From Mariprofundus sp. KV (GTDB lineage: Bacteria; Pseudomonadota; Zetaproteobacteria; Mariprofundales; Mariprofundaceae): DNA of 64,000 nucleotides. The notes beneath the pieces are model-generated. The model ran no database searches and was not told where the DNA came from. It was given only the letters and a program-made list of their open reading frames with translations. The first letter of the stretch is position 1; every line of letters starts with the position of its first letter. Shown here piece after piece: positions 28,190 to 37,913 of this stretch. The stretch spans positions 1 to 64,000 of the forward strand of contig NZ_VWNB01000010.1 in NCBI RefSeq assembly GCF_013387475.1. Direction: 5' to 3'. Both the position numbers and the translations under genes were made by a program.

Positions 28190-29149
28190 ATGTTACTGGC
28201 AATTGGAGCTTTAATCGCAGGCATCGCACTGCTGGTCTGGGGTGCAGATCGCTTTGTTGATGGCGCCGCCTCAGTAGCAAAAAACCTGCGAGTACCGCCG
28301 ATGGTGATCGGCCTGACCATTGTCAGCCTCGGCACCAGCCTGCCGGAGATGATTGTAGCGGCGATGGCCGCCCTTGATGGTAATCGCGATCTGGGTATCG
28401 GCAATGTACTGGGCTCCAATATCGCCAATATCGGCCTTGTACTCGGTGTTACTGCCCTGATTATTCCTCTGGCAGTGCAGTCGATGACCCTAAGGCGTGA
28501 GATGCCGGTACTGATGCTGGTCACCTTTCTCGCCTTTGCCCTGCTTGCTGATGGTGTGTTGAGCCAGATTGATGGCATCATCCTGATCATCGGACTGGTA
28601 CTGATGATGGGCTGGATCACCCGTATCGGCATGAAGGATCGCCATGACCCCATGGTTGAGGAGTTCACCGAATCGATTCCGGAAGGGATGAGCATGAAGA
28701 GCTCCATCCTCTGGTTTATCGTCGGGCTGGTCGTGCTGATCATCAGCTCACGCATGGTGGTCTGGGGTGCAGTGGAGATCGCCCACTTCTTCGGCGTCAG
28801 TGATCTGATCATCGGTCTGACCATTGTCGCTATCGGCACCAGCCTGCCTGAGCTGGTCGCCTCCGTTGCCGGTGCAGTGAAAGGTGAAGCTGATCTGGCG
28901 ATCGGTAACGTTATCGGCTCAAATATGTTCAACCTGCTGGCCGTACTGGCCATGCCTGCACTGATCTACCCCGGAGCCTTTGCACAGGAAGCGCTGATGC
29001 GTGATTTTCCGATCATGCTCGCTTTCACCATTGCCCTTCTGGTTGTCTCCCTCGGCTTTAAGGTGGGTGGCAAGATCAACCGCTTTGAGGGCGGCCTGCT
29101 GCTCTCCGGTTTTGTCGGTTACCTCTACCTGCTCTATCTGCAGTCGTAG
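28190..29149 (+). CDS. calcium/sodium antiporter, CaCA superfamily (YrbG-like)
   Basis: Inner-membrane exchanger of cations, probably Ca2+ against Na+ or H+. Two inverted alpha repeats are clear: GTSLPEMIVA ... GNVLGSNIAN in the first half and GTSLPELVAS ... GNVIGSNMFN in the second. About ten helices in 319 residues, the usual size for YrbG-type proteins. It is convergent with the Kef-like gene, with a 31-base gap between the stops. It could be co-transcribed with purC. Confidence 0.93.
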   Translation: MLLAIGALIAGIALLVWGADRFVDGAASVAKNLRVPPMVIGLTIVSLGTSLPEMIVAAMAALDGNRDLGIGNVLGSNIANIGLVLGVTALIIPLAVQSMTLRREMPVLMLVTFLAFALLADGVLSQIDGIILIIGLVLMMGWITRIGMKDRHDPMVEEFTESIPEGMSMKSSILWFIVGLVVLIISSRMVVWGAVEIAHFFGVSDLIIGLTIVAIGTSLPELVASVAGAVKGEADLAIGNVIGSNMFNLLAVLAMPALIYPGAFAQEALMRDFPIMLAFTIALLVVSLGFKVGGKINRFEGGLLLSGFVGYLYLLYLQS

Positions 29150-29180
29150 GCGTGGCGCAAGGCGTGAGGCAAAAGCAATC

Positions 29181-30824
29181 TCACCGGCTTAACTTGAAGC
29201 GCCTGATCATCTCCTGCGTAAACATCTGATCACTGCCGAAGGTATCAGCGACCACCTCGGTTGCCCCGGCCTGATAGAGTCGATAGAGATCAATCTCTTT
29301 GCGTGTACGCACCACAATCGGCAGCTTCGGATAACCCTGTCGTACCCGCGATAGAATTTTCATCGTTGTATTGAGATCAATCGTACTGATCACCAGCGCT
29401 GATGCCCGCGCCAGACCACAGGCATGCAACAGCTCCAGACTGCCCGCATCACCATAGGAGACAGGCTGACCAGCGGCTCTCCCCTCACGCACCAGCTGCT
29501 GATCCAGTTCAATGGCCATGCAGGGGATCTTCTCGGCGCTTAACATCATCACCGTATGTTGCCCGATCCTGCCAAAACCGCAGACAATCACATGATGATC
29601 CAACCCACGTGTGGCATCGAGAATTTCACTCTTGATCTCATCACGACTGCGTGCCATCTGTTGTGGCAGCAGGCGCGCCGTAATATGGCCATTATGGCGA
29701 ATCAGCAGCGGCGAGAGCGCCATACTGAAGAGCATCACCGCCAACACGATCTGCCCCTCCGGTGTATTGAGGATGCCGCCATCCATCGCCAGAATCAGAA
29801 TGGCAAAACCAAATTCGCCACCGTGGGCCAGAATCAGCCCGGTGCGCATCGAAACCGCACCGTTATAACCGGACATCCGACACAAACCGGCAACCAGCAG
29901 CAGCTTGAACAGCATCAGTCCGGCCAATAGCAGCACCACCCTGCCCCAAACCTCAGGAAGCGAACCGATATCGAGCATCATACCTACAGTGATAAAGAAG
30001 AGTCCCAGCAGCACATCCCGAAATGGCCGGATCTCCGACTCCACCTGATGCCGGAATTCAGTCTCACTGAGCATCACGCCGGCCAGAAAAGCACCCAGGG
30101 CAAAGGTCAAGCCGATGTAGTGGGTAAGCCATGAGGAGCAGAGCACAACCAGCAGCACGGTCAGGGTAAATACTTCAGCAGAGTGGAAACGTGCCACCTC
30201 ATGAAACAGCGGTCGCAGTACCCGGCGGCCAATAACAAAGATCAACCCCAGTACCAGCACCCCCTCGGCGAAGATGATCAGCACAGCCGTCGGCGTGAGC
30301 TCGATAGCCGTGCCACTCATATTGGCCACCAGAATCAGGAATGGCACCACCATCATATCCTGAAACAGCAGGATACCGAGGCTGTTACGTCCATGGCGTG
30401 TATGCAACTCCACCTGATCCACCAGCTGCTTGGTCACCAGTGCAGTTGAGGACATCGCCACCACACCGCCAAGCACCAGCGCACTCTCAACGTTCAGTCC
30501 GGCATAATAGGCGACAGCCGTTGTTACCGCCGTGGTGACAAGTACCTGTGCTCCGCCCAATCCCAGCACCAACCCTTTCATGCGAATCAGCAGCGAAATG
30601 GAGAATTCAAGGCCGATGGTAAAGAGCAGGAAGACCACGCCGAACTCGGCGAAGGTTTTGATATGCTCGATATCATGAATCAGTGCGAAGCCGTAGGGGC
30701 CAACCAGAAGCCCTGCCACCAGATAACCGATAATCGGAGGCAGTCCGATGCGCAGAAAGAGAACCACCACAGCAACCGTGGCCAGCAGAATCATCAGCGC
30801 TTCATTAAGATAGCTATAGGTCAT
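29181..30824 (-). CDS. Kef-type potassium/proton antiporter with RCK domain
   Basis: CPA2 transporter of 547 residues: about 12 helices (residues 1-385) followed by a cytoplasmic RCK_N/TrkA-N Rossmann domain (about 410-540; HVIVCGFGRIGQHTV nucleotide loop). Other landmarks are GLPPIIGYLVAGLLVGPYG, MSSTALVTKQLVDQ and LTFALGAFLAGVMLSE. GGAGG lies just before the ATG. K+ efflux systems of this type acidify the cytoplasm in response to electrophiles; whether glutathione gates this one is unknown, and no KefF/G-like partner is beside it. Confidence 0.92.
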   Translation of the reverse strand: MTYSYLNEALMILLATVAVVVLFLRIGLPPIIGYLVAGLLVGPYGFALIHDIEHIKTFAEFGVVFLLFTIGLEFSISLLIRMKGLVLGLGGAQVLVTTAVTTAVAYYAGLNVESALVLGGVVAMSSTALVTKQLVDQVELHTRHGRNSLGILLFQDMMVVPFLILVANMSGTAIELTPTAVLIIFAEGVLVLGLIFVIGRRVLRPLFHEVARFHSAEVFTLTVLLVVLCSSWLTHYIGLTFALGAFLAGVMLSETEFRHQVESEIRPFRDVLLGLFFITVGMMLDIGSLPEVWGRVVLLLAGLMLFKLLLVAGLCRMSGYNGAVSMRTGLILAHGGEFGFAILILAMDGGILNTPEGQIVLAVMLFSMALSPLLIRHNGHITARLLPQQMARSRDEIKSEILDATRGLDHHVIVCGFGRIGQHTVMMLSAEKIPCMAIELDQQLVREGRAAGQPVSYGDAGSLELLHACGLARASALVISTIDLNTTMKILSRVRQGYPKLPIVVRTRKEIDLYRLYQAGATEVVADTFGSDQMFTQEMIRRFKLSR

Positions 30825-30965
30825 CGCACCTCCACTGATATCGTGCCGCTGCTCTCTTGCCCCTCCCTCGACGCAGTTGAGACAACTGCGTCCCTATCTC
30901 TAACATATTGCAGAAACAGCCAAACTGCAAATTTAAGGATGCTCTGAAAAAGTCAGGGTATCCGT

Positions 30966-30985
30966 GCAAGCCATGGATGGCTTGC
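30966..30985. repeat. palindrome of the ATGGAY-loop family inside the element
   Basis: GCAAGCC ATGGAT GGCTTGC, a perfect seven-base stem around ATGGAT. The same core is seen at 19495-19541 and at 31059. Confidence 0.75.
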
Positions 30986-31058
30986 CAAAATCATGCACAG
31001 TAAGTGCTTGGTTTTGTAAGCAAAGGAAAAACCACGCTTTTGCCTTTGCGTGCTGAAA

Positions 31059-31076
31059 AACTACATGGACGTAGTT
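31059..31076. repeat. second internal ATGGAY-loop palindrome
   Basis: AACTAC ATGGAC GTAGTT, a perfect six-base stem around ATGGAC, two bases inside the right end of the element. Confidence 0.7.
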
Positions 31077-31140
31077 ATTCAGAGTTTCCTTAAGAGGATA
31101 TTCTTGACTTGTAGCCTGCGACTCTCAGTCTGATTCCGTT

Positions 31141-33195
31141 TTGAACAGCCACGATTCCGATAATAGTCAGCCCATCACGCTACACCGCCACCTCTACCGT
31201 GGAGCCAACCGGCTGCGCGTGGCACTGGTCGGCCAGCACAACAGTGGCAAGAGCACCATCTTCCATGCCGTAGCCAGTACCAGTTACCAGACCGGTAAAC
31301 TTTCCGGCACCCAGAAACCCTATGCCGAGTGTCCGGTACAGATTGGCGTTGATGAGATCCATCTGGTGGATCTGCCTGATCTTCACTGCCTGCGCAATCT
31401 TGCCGGTGCTGATCTTGAGGCGCTGAAATACCTGCTCTGGGGCGATGCGCGACCACTGGTATCGCGTCATGAACGCTCTGAGCCTCCCGCCCCCTTCTCC
31501 AGACCCGATGTGCTCGTCTATGTGATTGATGCCAGCGCCCTGCAGCAGAGTCTTGAACTGGCTCTTGAACTGCCTGAACTGGGGCTGCCGGTTGTCGTGG
31601 CGCTGAATATGATGGATGAGGCACATCGCAAAGGGGTTGAGATCGATATTGAGGCCCTCTCGGAAAAACTCGGTGTGCCTGTCATCCCTACCGTCGCCCT
31701 CAAAGGTCACGGCCTGACCGCGCTGTTTGACCAGGTGTTGCAGTGCGCACGCAAGCGCAGCTGCCCCCTGCCGCAGCTGCCCAATCCGCATATCATGGCG
31801 TGGGCGGCAAAGATGCAGCAGCGGCTGGACACTCCCGAGATCCAGACTGCATTTGCTATGCCGAAAAACCAGCTGACCATGCACCTTCTGGAGGCCGACA
31901 GCTATTTTATGCATGAGCTGGCAAGCCATTTCCCGGATACGCTTGCCGAGGTGAAATCACTGCAAAACGAGGCGCTGGAGGCGCTACCCCGCTCTCTGGC
32001 TGAAGAGGTGGAGGCCGACCGCCACCATCGTGCTGCCCAGCTGTTTGAGAGTGTCGCCAGATTTGTACATAAACCGAAAATCAGCTGGGAGGAGCGCCTG
32101 GATATGCTCTTCCTGCATCCGAAGTGGGGGCTTGTTGGCTCACTCGGCGTCTTTGCCGCCGTGCTGTTTATGGTCTTTGAGGTCAGCACGACACTCGATG
32201 CCATGACTGCAGCCCGACTGGCAGATATGGTCTCGGGCTGGCAACCGGAGACCGCGTCAGGCGTGGTCGGCCGCGCTGTGGTGGATGGCCTGATCGGCCT
32301 GATCGGTATTGTGATCCCCTACATGCTACCACTGGTGCTGATGCTGGTGGCACTGGAAGAGAGCGGCATCATGCACCGCATCGCCTTTGTCGTAGACCGT
32401 TTTTTCCACGCCATCGGTCTGCATGGCAAGGTAGCTGTACCCTTCCTGCTTGGATTGGGTTGTAACGTACCGGCCATTGCCGCCACCAAAGGTTTGACCA
32501 GTGGACGCGACCGTGTGGTCGCATCACTGCTGATCACCTTTGTCCCCTGCTCGGCGCGCTCGGCTATTGTGCTTGCGCTCGGTGCCAAGTATCTCGGAGT
32601 GCTCGGTGTATTCCTGCTCTTTGCGTTGAGTCTGCTGGTGATTGCCATTCTCGGTCGCCTGCTCTCGCACCGCTATCCGGAGATCAGTCCCGGTCTGATT
32701 CAGGAGATTCCCGCTTACGGCTGGCCGAAGATGCAGCCACTGCTACACTCCACCTGGAACCGTACCAGTGATATTCTCACCATCGTCACCCCGCTGCTGG
32801 TCGGCGGCAGTGTCATCCTTGCGCTGCTGCAGTTCTATGGTGCGGATCAGGTGATCAACACAGCGCTTGCCCCGATCACCGTCTGGGCGCTCGGCCTGCC
32901 TGTGGCACTCGGTGTACCGATTCTCTTTGGTGTGCTGCGCAAAGAGCTCTCGCTGGTGATGATCTATCAGGCACTCGGAACCTTTGAAGTGGGGCTGGTG
33001 ATGAACTGGATTGAGATCACCACGTTTCTCGTTTTCCTGCTCTTCTATATCCCCTGCATCTCCACCTTTGCTGTGATGCTCAAGGTGATCGGCCGCAAAG
33101 AGGCATTCTTCTCCATCGCCCTCTCCATTGGTGTTGCCCTGATCACCGCCCTGATCGTGCGCTTCTCCCTCACCGGCATCGAAACCCTTATCTAA
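31141..33195 (+). CDS. feoB: FeoB-like ferrous iron transporter with divergent G domain
   Basis: Inner-membrane Fe2+ importer. The N-terminal G domain has a sound G1 (GQHNSGKST) and an acceptable G4 (LNMMD). The FeoB G2 motif NWPGVTVE is missing, and G3 reads DLPD instead of DLPG, with about 20 extra residues before the next strand. The membrane part is typical: two Gate repeats (LGLGCNVPAIAATKG and VPILFGVLRKELSL), the CSARSAIVLALG segment and the C-terminal LLFYIPCISTFAVM. The start is TTG 31141, with a weak ribosome site and no in-frame ATG before G1. No feoA or feoC is adjacent. A MITE-like element lies upstream. The last 36 bases recur after katG. Confidence 0.88.
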   Translation: MNSHDSDNSQPITLHRHLYRGANRLRVALVGQHNSGKSTIFHAVASTSYQTGKLSGTQKPYAECPVQIGVDEIHLVDLPDLHCLRNLAGADLEALKYLLWGDARPLVSRHERSEPPAPFSRPDVLVYVIDASALQQSLELALELPELGLPVVVALNMMDEAHRKGVEIDIEALSEKLGVPVIPTVALKGHGLTALFDQVLQCARKRSCPLPQLPNPHIMAWAAKMQQRLDTPEIQTAFAMPKNQLTMHLLEADSYFMHELASHFPDTLAEVKSLQNEALEALPRSLAEEVEADRHHRAAQLFESVARFVHKPKISWEERLDMLFLHPKWGLVGSLGVFAAVLFMVFEVSTTLDAMTAARLADMVSGWQPETASGVVGRAVVDGLIGLIGIVIPYMLPLVLMLVALEESGIMHRIAFVVDRFFHAIGLHGKVAVPFLLGLGCNVPAIAATKGLTSGRDRVVASLLITFVPCSARSAIVLALGAKYLGVLGVFLLFALSLLVIAILGRLLSHRYPEISPGLIQEIPAYGWPKMQPLLHSTWNRTSDILTIVTPLLVGGSVILALLQFYGADQVINTALAPITVWALGLPVALGVPILFGVLRKELSLVMIYQALGTFEVGLVMNWIEITTFLVFLLFYIPCISTFAVMLKVIGRKEAFFSIALSIGVALITALIVRFSLTGIETLI
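33158..33193 (+). repeat. direct repeat, left copy (3' end of feoB)
   Basis: Starts TGCGCTTCTCCCTCACC and runs to the feoB stop region. The first 31 bases are identical to 36947-36977, and 35 of 36 bases match over the full span. It encodes the last residues RFSLTGIETLI. Confidence 0.9.
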
Positions 33196-33227
33196 GTTTA
33201 AATGCGATAGCCGTAGGGCTTAATTTG

Positions 33228-33329
33228 GTTCGTTTCTTTTCTGGACAAAAAGGCAGGAGCCGTTTGGACGAGCTTTAGCTCGCCTGCACGGTGAGGGCCA
33301 TTGGATGGCCCGAATCAAAAGAAATGAAC
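33228..33329. mobile_element. second MITE-like element with terminal inverted repeats
   Basis: The ends GTTCGTTTCTTTT (33228-33240) and AAAAGAAATGAAC (33317-33329) are inverted repeats at 12 of 13 positions. Inside are a CGAGC-TTTA-GCTCG hairpin and a GGGCCAT-TGG-ATGGCCC hairpin (33295-33311), the latter resembling the ATGGAY-loop palindromes. There is no open frame. It lies just after feoB, between it and oxyR. Confidence 0.6.
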
Positions 33330-33419
33330 AAACAGTCCCACCATCATAGCTAGAGAAGACGCGTCTTCAGTTCTGGTTTACTAAGACTTCTTTCCCAGAC
33401 TCCCGCGATGAAACTTTAA

Positions 33420-34310
33420 TTACTGCTGCAGCTGCTGAATCAACTCACCTATTTTGGTGAACTCATCACTTCGACTGCTCCCTTTTCGCCATGCCAGGCC
33501 GATTTCACGACTATGCTGTTCAGGCAGCGCATGCAGCTCTAATGCAGCGTTTCCTCCTATCAATGCCCCTTTCGCCATAGCAGGTACGAATGTAATGCCG
33601 AGATCCGCGACAACCATCTGCAGCAGTGTCTGCAGGCTTGTTGCAGCAAAGCGGTTGATCTGATTGGTGTTGCGCAGATGACACGCCTCCAAAGCGTGAT
33701 CACGCAGGCAGTGTCCATCCTCAAGCAACAGAATGCTCTCATCAGGCAGTGAAGCCAGATCCAGCCTGGCATTGTTGATCCATCGGCTATCCCGACGACA
33801 GGCAAGAAGAAAGGGGTCTTCAAACAGCGGCATCACCGTTACACCCCGCATCTGGAACGGCAGCGCAACCAGAATCAGGTCGAGCTTGCCATCCAGCAGC
33901 TGTTCGTGAATCACGGCAGTTTTGTCCTCACGCAGGAAGAGCTGCAGTTTGGGGAATTGTTTCAGCACCTCAGGGATCAATGGCGGCAACAGGAACGGTG
34001 CAATGGTCGGTATAACGCCCAGCGTCAATTTTCCACTCAACGGCTCCTGCTCACTGCTGGCGATACTCATCAGCACTTCCAGATCACGGATGCAGTGGCG
34101 CGCCTGACTCATTACCGCTCGCCCCGCCTCGGTTATAACAACACTCTTATTGGTGCGATCAACCAGCTGTACATTCAGTGCCGTTTCAAGCTCTTTGATG
34201 GCAATGCTGAAGGCTGACTGCGAAATAAAGCAGGCCGCCGATGCTTTGCCAAAATGCAGATGCTCATCCAGTGCAATGAGATACTTCAACTGTTTGATTG
34301 TCGGGGTCAC
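33420..34310 (-). CDS. oxyR: OxyR-type LysR regulator of peroxide response
   Basis: Peroxide sensor and transcription activator. The N-terminal winged helix-turn-helix (about residues 1-60; HFGKASAACFISQSAFSIAI) precedes the substrate-like domain. The redox cysteines are both present in EDGHCLRDHALEACH, near residues 200 and 209, the same nine-residue spacing as in known OxyR. The start is GTG 34310 with AGGAGGT upstream. It is divergent from the DUF2061-katG pair, with a likely OxyR site between, so KatG is its probable target. Confidence 0.94.
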   Translation of the reverse strand: MTPTIKQLKYLIALDEHLHFGKASAACFISQSAFSIAIKELETALNVQLVDRTNKSVVITEAGRAVMSQARHCIRDLEVLMSIASSEQEPLSGKLTLGVIPTIAPFLLPPLIPEVLKQFPKLQLFLREDKTAVIHEQLLDGKLDLILVALPFQMRGVTVMPLFEDPFLLACRRDSRWINNARLDLASLPDESILLLEDGHCLRDHALEACHLRNTNQINRFAATSLQTLLQMVVADLGITFVPAMAKGALIGGNAALELHALPEQHSREIGLAWRKGSSRSDEFTKIGELIQQLQQ

Positions 34311-34353
34311 GGCACACCTCCTGAATCACCATCAATCTAAATAATGAATCGTT

Positions 34354-34383
34354 ATCATAGATATATCCAATTTTATTTATGAT
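34354..34383. promoter_or_regulatory. candidate OxyR operator in the oxyR-katG divergent region
   Basis: A 30-base AT-rich interrupted dyad: ATCATAGATATAT on the left mirrored by ATAAATAAAAT.. on the other strand, with outer ATCATA/TATGAT. Spacing and AT content fit an OxyR tetramer site. It lies immediately upstream of the -10-like TATACT at 34395-34400, which has no good -35, as expected for an activated promoter. Confidence 0.5.
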
Positions 34384-34394
34384 GGTGGCACGCA

Positions 34395-34400
34395 TATACT
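34395..34400 (+). promoter_or_regulatory. -10 element for the DUF2061-katG transcript
   Basis: TATACT, with a purine-rich start region about 7 bases on. The matching -35 window is AT-rich (TTTATT) and poor, consistent with activation from the dyad just upstream. Confidence 0.4.
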
Positions 34401-34432
34401 CCCTTTGTAAGTTGATGAATCAGGAGGTTGCT

Positions 34433-36879
<2,447 letters not shown>

Positions 36880-36907
36880 TCCAGTCAGATAAAAACCTGC
36901 AAAACAT

Positions 36908-36940
36908 GGGCGGCGTTTCGGAGAACCTGAAGCGCCGCCC
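36908..36940 (+). terminator. GC-rich hairpin after katG
   Basis: GGGCGGCGTTTC paired with GAAGCGCCGCCC around a nine-base loop, with one mismatch or bulge. There is no T-run after it; the feoB-tail repeat starts seven bases later. Likely transcript end for katG. Confidence 0.55.
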
Positions 36941-36946
36941 TAAGCT

Positions 36947-36982
36947 TGCGCTTCTCCCTCACCGGCATCGAAACCCTCATCT
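36947..36982 (+). repeat. direct repeat, right copy (duplicated feoB 3' end)
   Basis: Thirty-one bases identical to 33158-33188, then a single mismatch and four more matching bases. In frame it would read LRFSLTGIETLI and stop, exactly the FeoB C-terminus, but no gene precedes it; the katG hairpin does. Confidence 0.9.
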
Positions 36983-37101
36983 GAAACAACGCTAATCCTG
37001 CAAACTTCCAGAATTAGTCTATAGTACATCTAATTAACCAGTCATATTCCTTGTTCGATCCAGAATATGAGATATGGCGGAAAAAAGGGCGTATATAGGA
37101 G

Positions 37102-37142
37102 GGTAATACATGGAAAATCTAGTACACGTATTACCTAGTTAG
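37102..37142 (+). other. inverted repeat carrying a 10-residue mini-ORF
   Basis: GGTAATAC (37102-37109) is mirrored by GTATTACC (37128-37135). Between them, ATG 37110, preceded by AGGAGGG at 37097-37103, opens MENLVHVLPS, ending at TAG 37140-37142. The stem would hide part of the ribosome site. It lies 14 bases before the next small ORF. It may be a leader peptide or the relic of a mobile end. Confidence 0.35.
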
Positions 37143-37155
37143 AACTGAATAGTTT

Positions 37156-37374
37156 ATGCATCATTATAAAATAACAATGTATGGGTGGTTAGCTATCGGT
37201 GTCAGCCTGCTGGCTGGGTCAGTAAATATGCTCATTCAATTCAAGACTTCAACTGGCCCATTTAATTCAGCGCTTATGACTTTAGGCTTTTCTATTTTTA
37301 TCCTTTCTGGAGTCATTGGTTTATTTTATAAGGCGCAATGGGGTAAAATAGCTGTGTCATGCAAGGCGTTATAA
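37156..37374 (+). CDS. small two-helix membrane protein, unknown function
   Basis: A 72-residue open frame with two hydrophobic segments (about residues 8-28 and 38-60) and a short basic tail. I do not recognise the family. It has no clear ribosome site of its own; the mini-ORF just upstream has one. Codon use is AT-richer than neighbouring genes, and it lies in a patch that looks acquired. The next frame begins four bases after its stop. Confidence 0.5.
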   Translation: MHHYKITMYGWLAIGVSLLAGSVNMLIQFKTSTGPFNSALMTLGFSIFILSGVIGLFYKAQWGKIAVSCKAL

Positions 37375-37377
37375 GAT

Positions 37378-37527
37378 ATGAAAAGAAAAACACTTCTCCA
37401 TTACACAGATGCTGGAGCTGTTCACTCAATCTTGCTCAACAAGTGCATTTGGCTTACAGATCTGCGTTTTCTAAACGATTCTCCGTATTACGGTGACAGT
37501 TTACTAATTACACCCTCCCTTGGTTAA
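37378..37527 (+). pseudogene. truncated DUF2971-like gene fragment
   Basis: Forty-nine codons from ATG 37378 encode LLHYTDAGAVHSILLNKC followed by IWLTDLRFLNDSPYYGDS, which matches the N-terminal pattern of DUF2971 proteins (HYT...L..IL.N..LW.TD.RFLND). These are normally 200-300 residues and often sit in defence or mobile regions. This frame stops soon after the motif, and nothing in the following 80 bases continues it, so it is a remnant. Confidence 0.55.
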
Positions 37528-37609
37528 ACACCAATGTGATGAAAAACACGGATATCCCTCCAAATCCCCCGTAGCAATCGGGTTGAATTACCTGATTGGA
37601 GGTCTGACT

Positions 37610-37897
37610 ATGAAAAAACTGGTGATTGTTTCCCTGATGATTTTTGGACTGATGAATGCACCGCAGATTGCTGCGGCTGAAGAGGATATGTGGGAGAAGA
37701 CAAAAGTGACCGCAGACTCAGCCTGGAAGAGTACCAAATCCTTCGCCTCAAATGTGGCTGACTGGACTGTAGAGAAGTCGCGCTCAGCTTGGCACGTGAC
37801 CAGCGAAGCGGCTGAAGATGCTGCCGAGTGGAGTGGTGAGAAGGCTAAACAGGGTTGGCAGGCCACGCGTGAGATCGCCGCTAACACCAAAAGTTAA
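37610..37897 (+). CDS. small exported helical protein, unknown function
   Basis: A 95-residue protein with a signal peptide (MKKLVIVSLMIFGLMNAPQI, then AAAEE). The mature part is a charged amphipathic helix with regularly spaced Trp: MWEKTKVTADSAWKSTKS, WTVEKSRSAWHVTSEAA, WSGEKAKQGWQATREIA, roughly an 11-residue period repeated about six times. This is like YtxH- or LEA-type stress proteins in texture, but I do not claim homology. ATG 37610 has TTGGAGG eight bases upstream. It is convergent with the cyclase gene, only 16 bases apart. Confidence 0.75.
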   Translation: MKKLVIVSLMIFGLMNAPQIAAAEEDMWEKTKVTADSAWKSTKSFASNVADWTVEKSRSAWHVTSEAAEDAAEWSGEKAKQGWQATREIAANTKS

Positions 37898-37913
37898 TAG
37901 ATCAGACTAGAGG

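Larger units (their letters stand above)
30933..31093. mobile_element. MITE-like short element with imperfect terminal inverted repeats
   Basis: The ends TTAAGGATGCTCTGAA (30933-30948) and TTCAGAGTTTCCTTAA (31078-31093) are inverted repeats of each other at 14 of 16 positions. About 130 bases of non-coding DNA lie between, with two internal palindromes of the ATGGAY-loop family. There is no open frame for a transposase. It fills most of the 316-base gap between the Kef-like gene and feoB. Its outer TTAA may be the target duplication or part of the end. Confidence 0.6.

Noticed and set aside
27838-28953. 371-codon open frame on the minus strand
   Set aside because: It spans the antisense of purC and the CaCA exchanger gene and is Ser/Ile/Pro-rich in the way of shadow frames.
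37120-37380. Integron cassette with attC-like ends (GTTAGAA at 37138, GTTATAA at 37369)
   Set aside because: Neither site matches the GTTRRRY core, and no paired inverse sites or integrase were seen.
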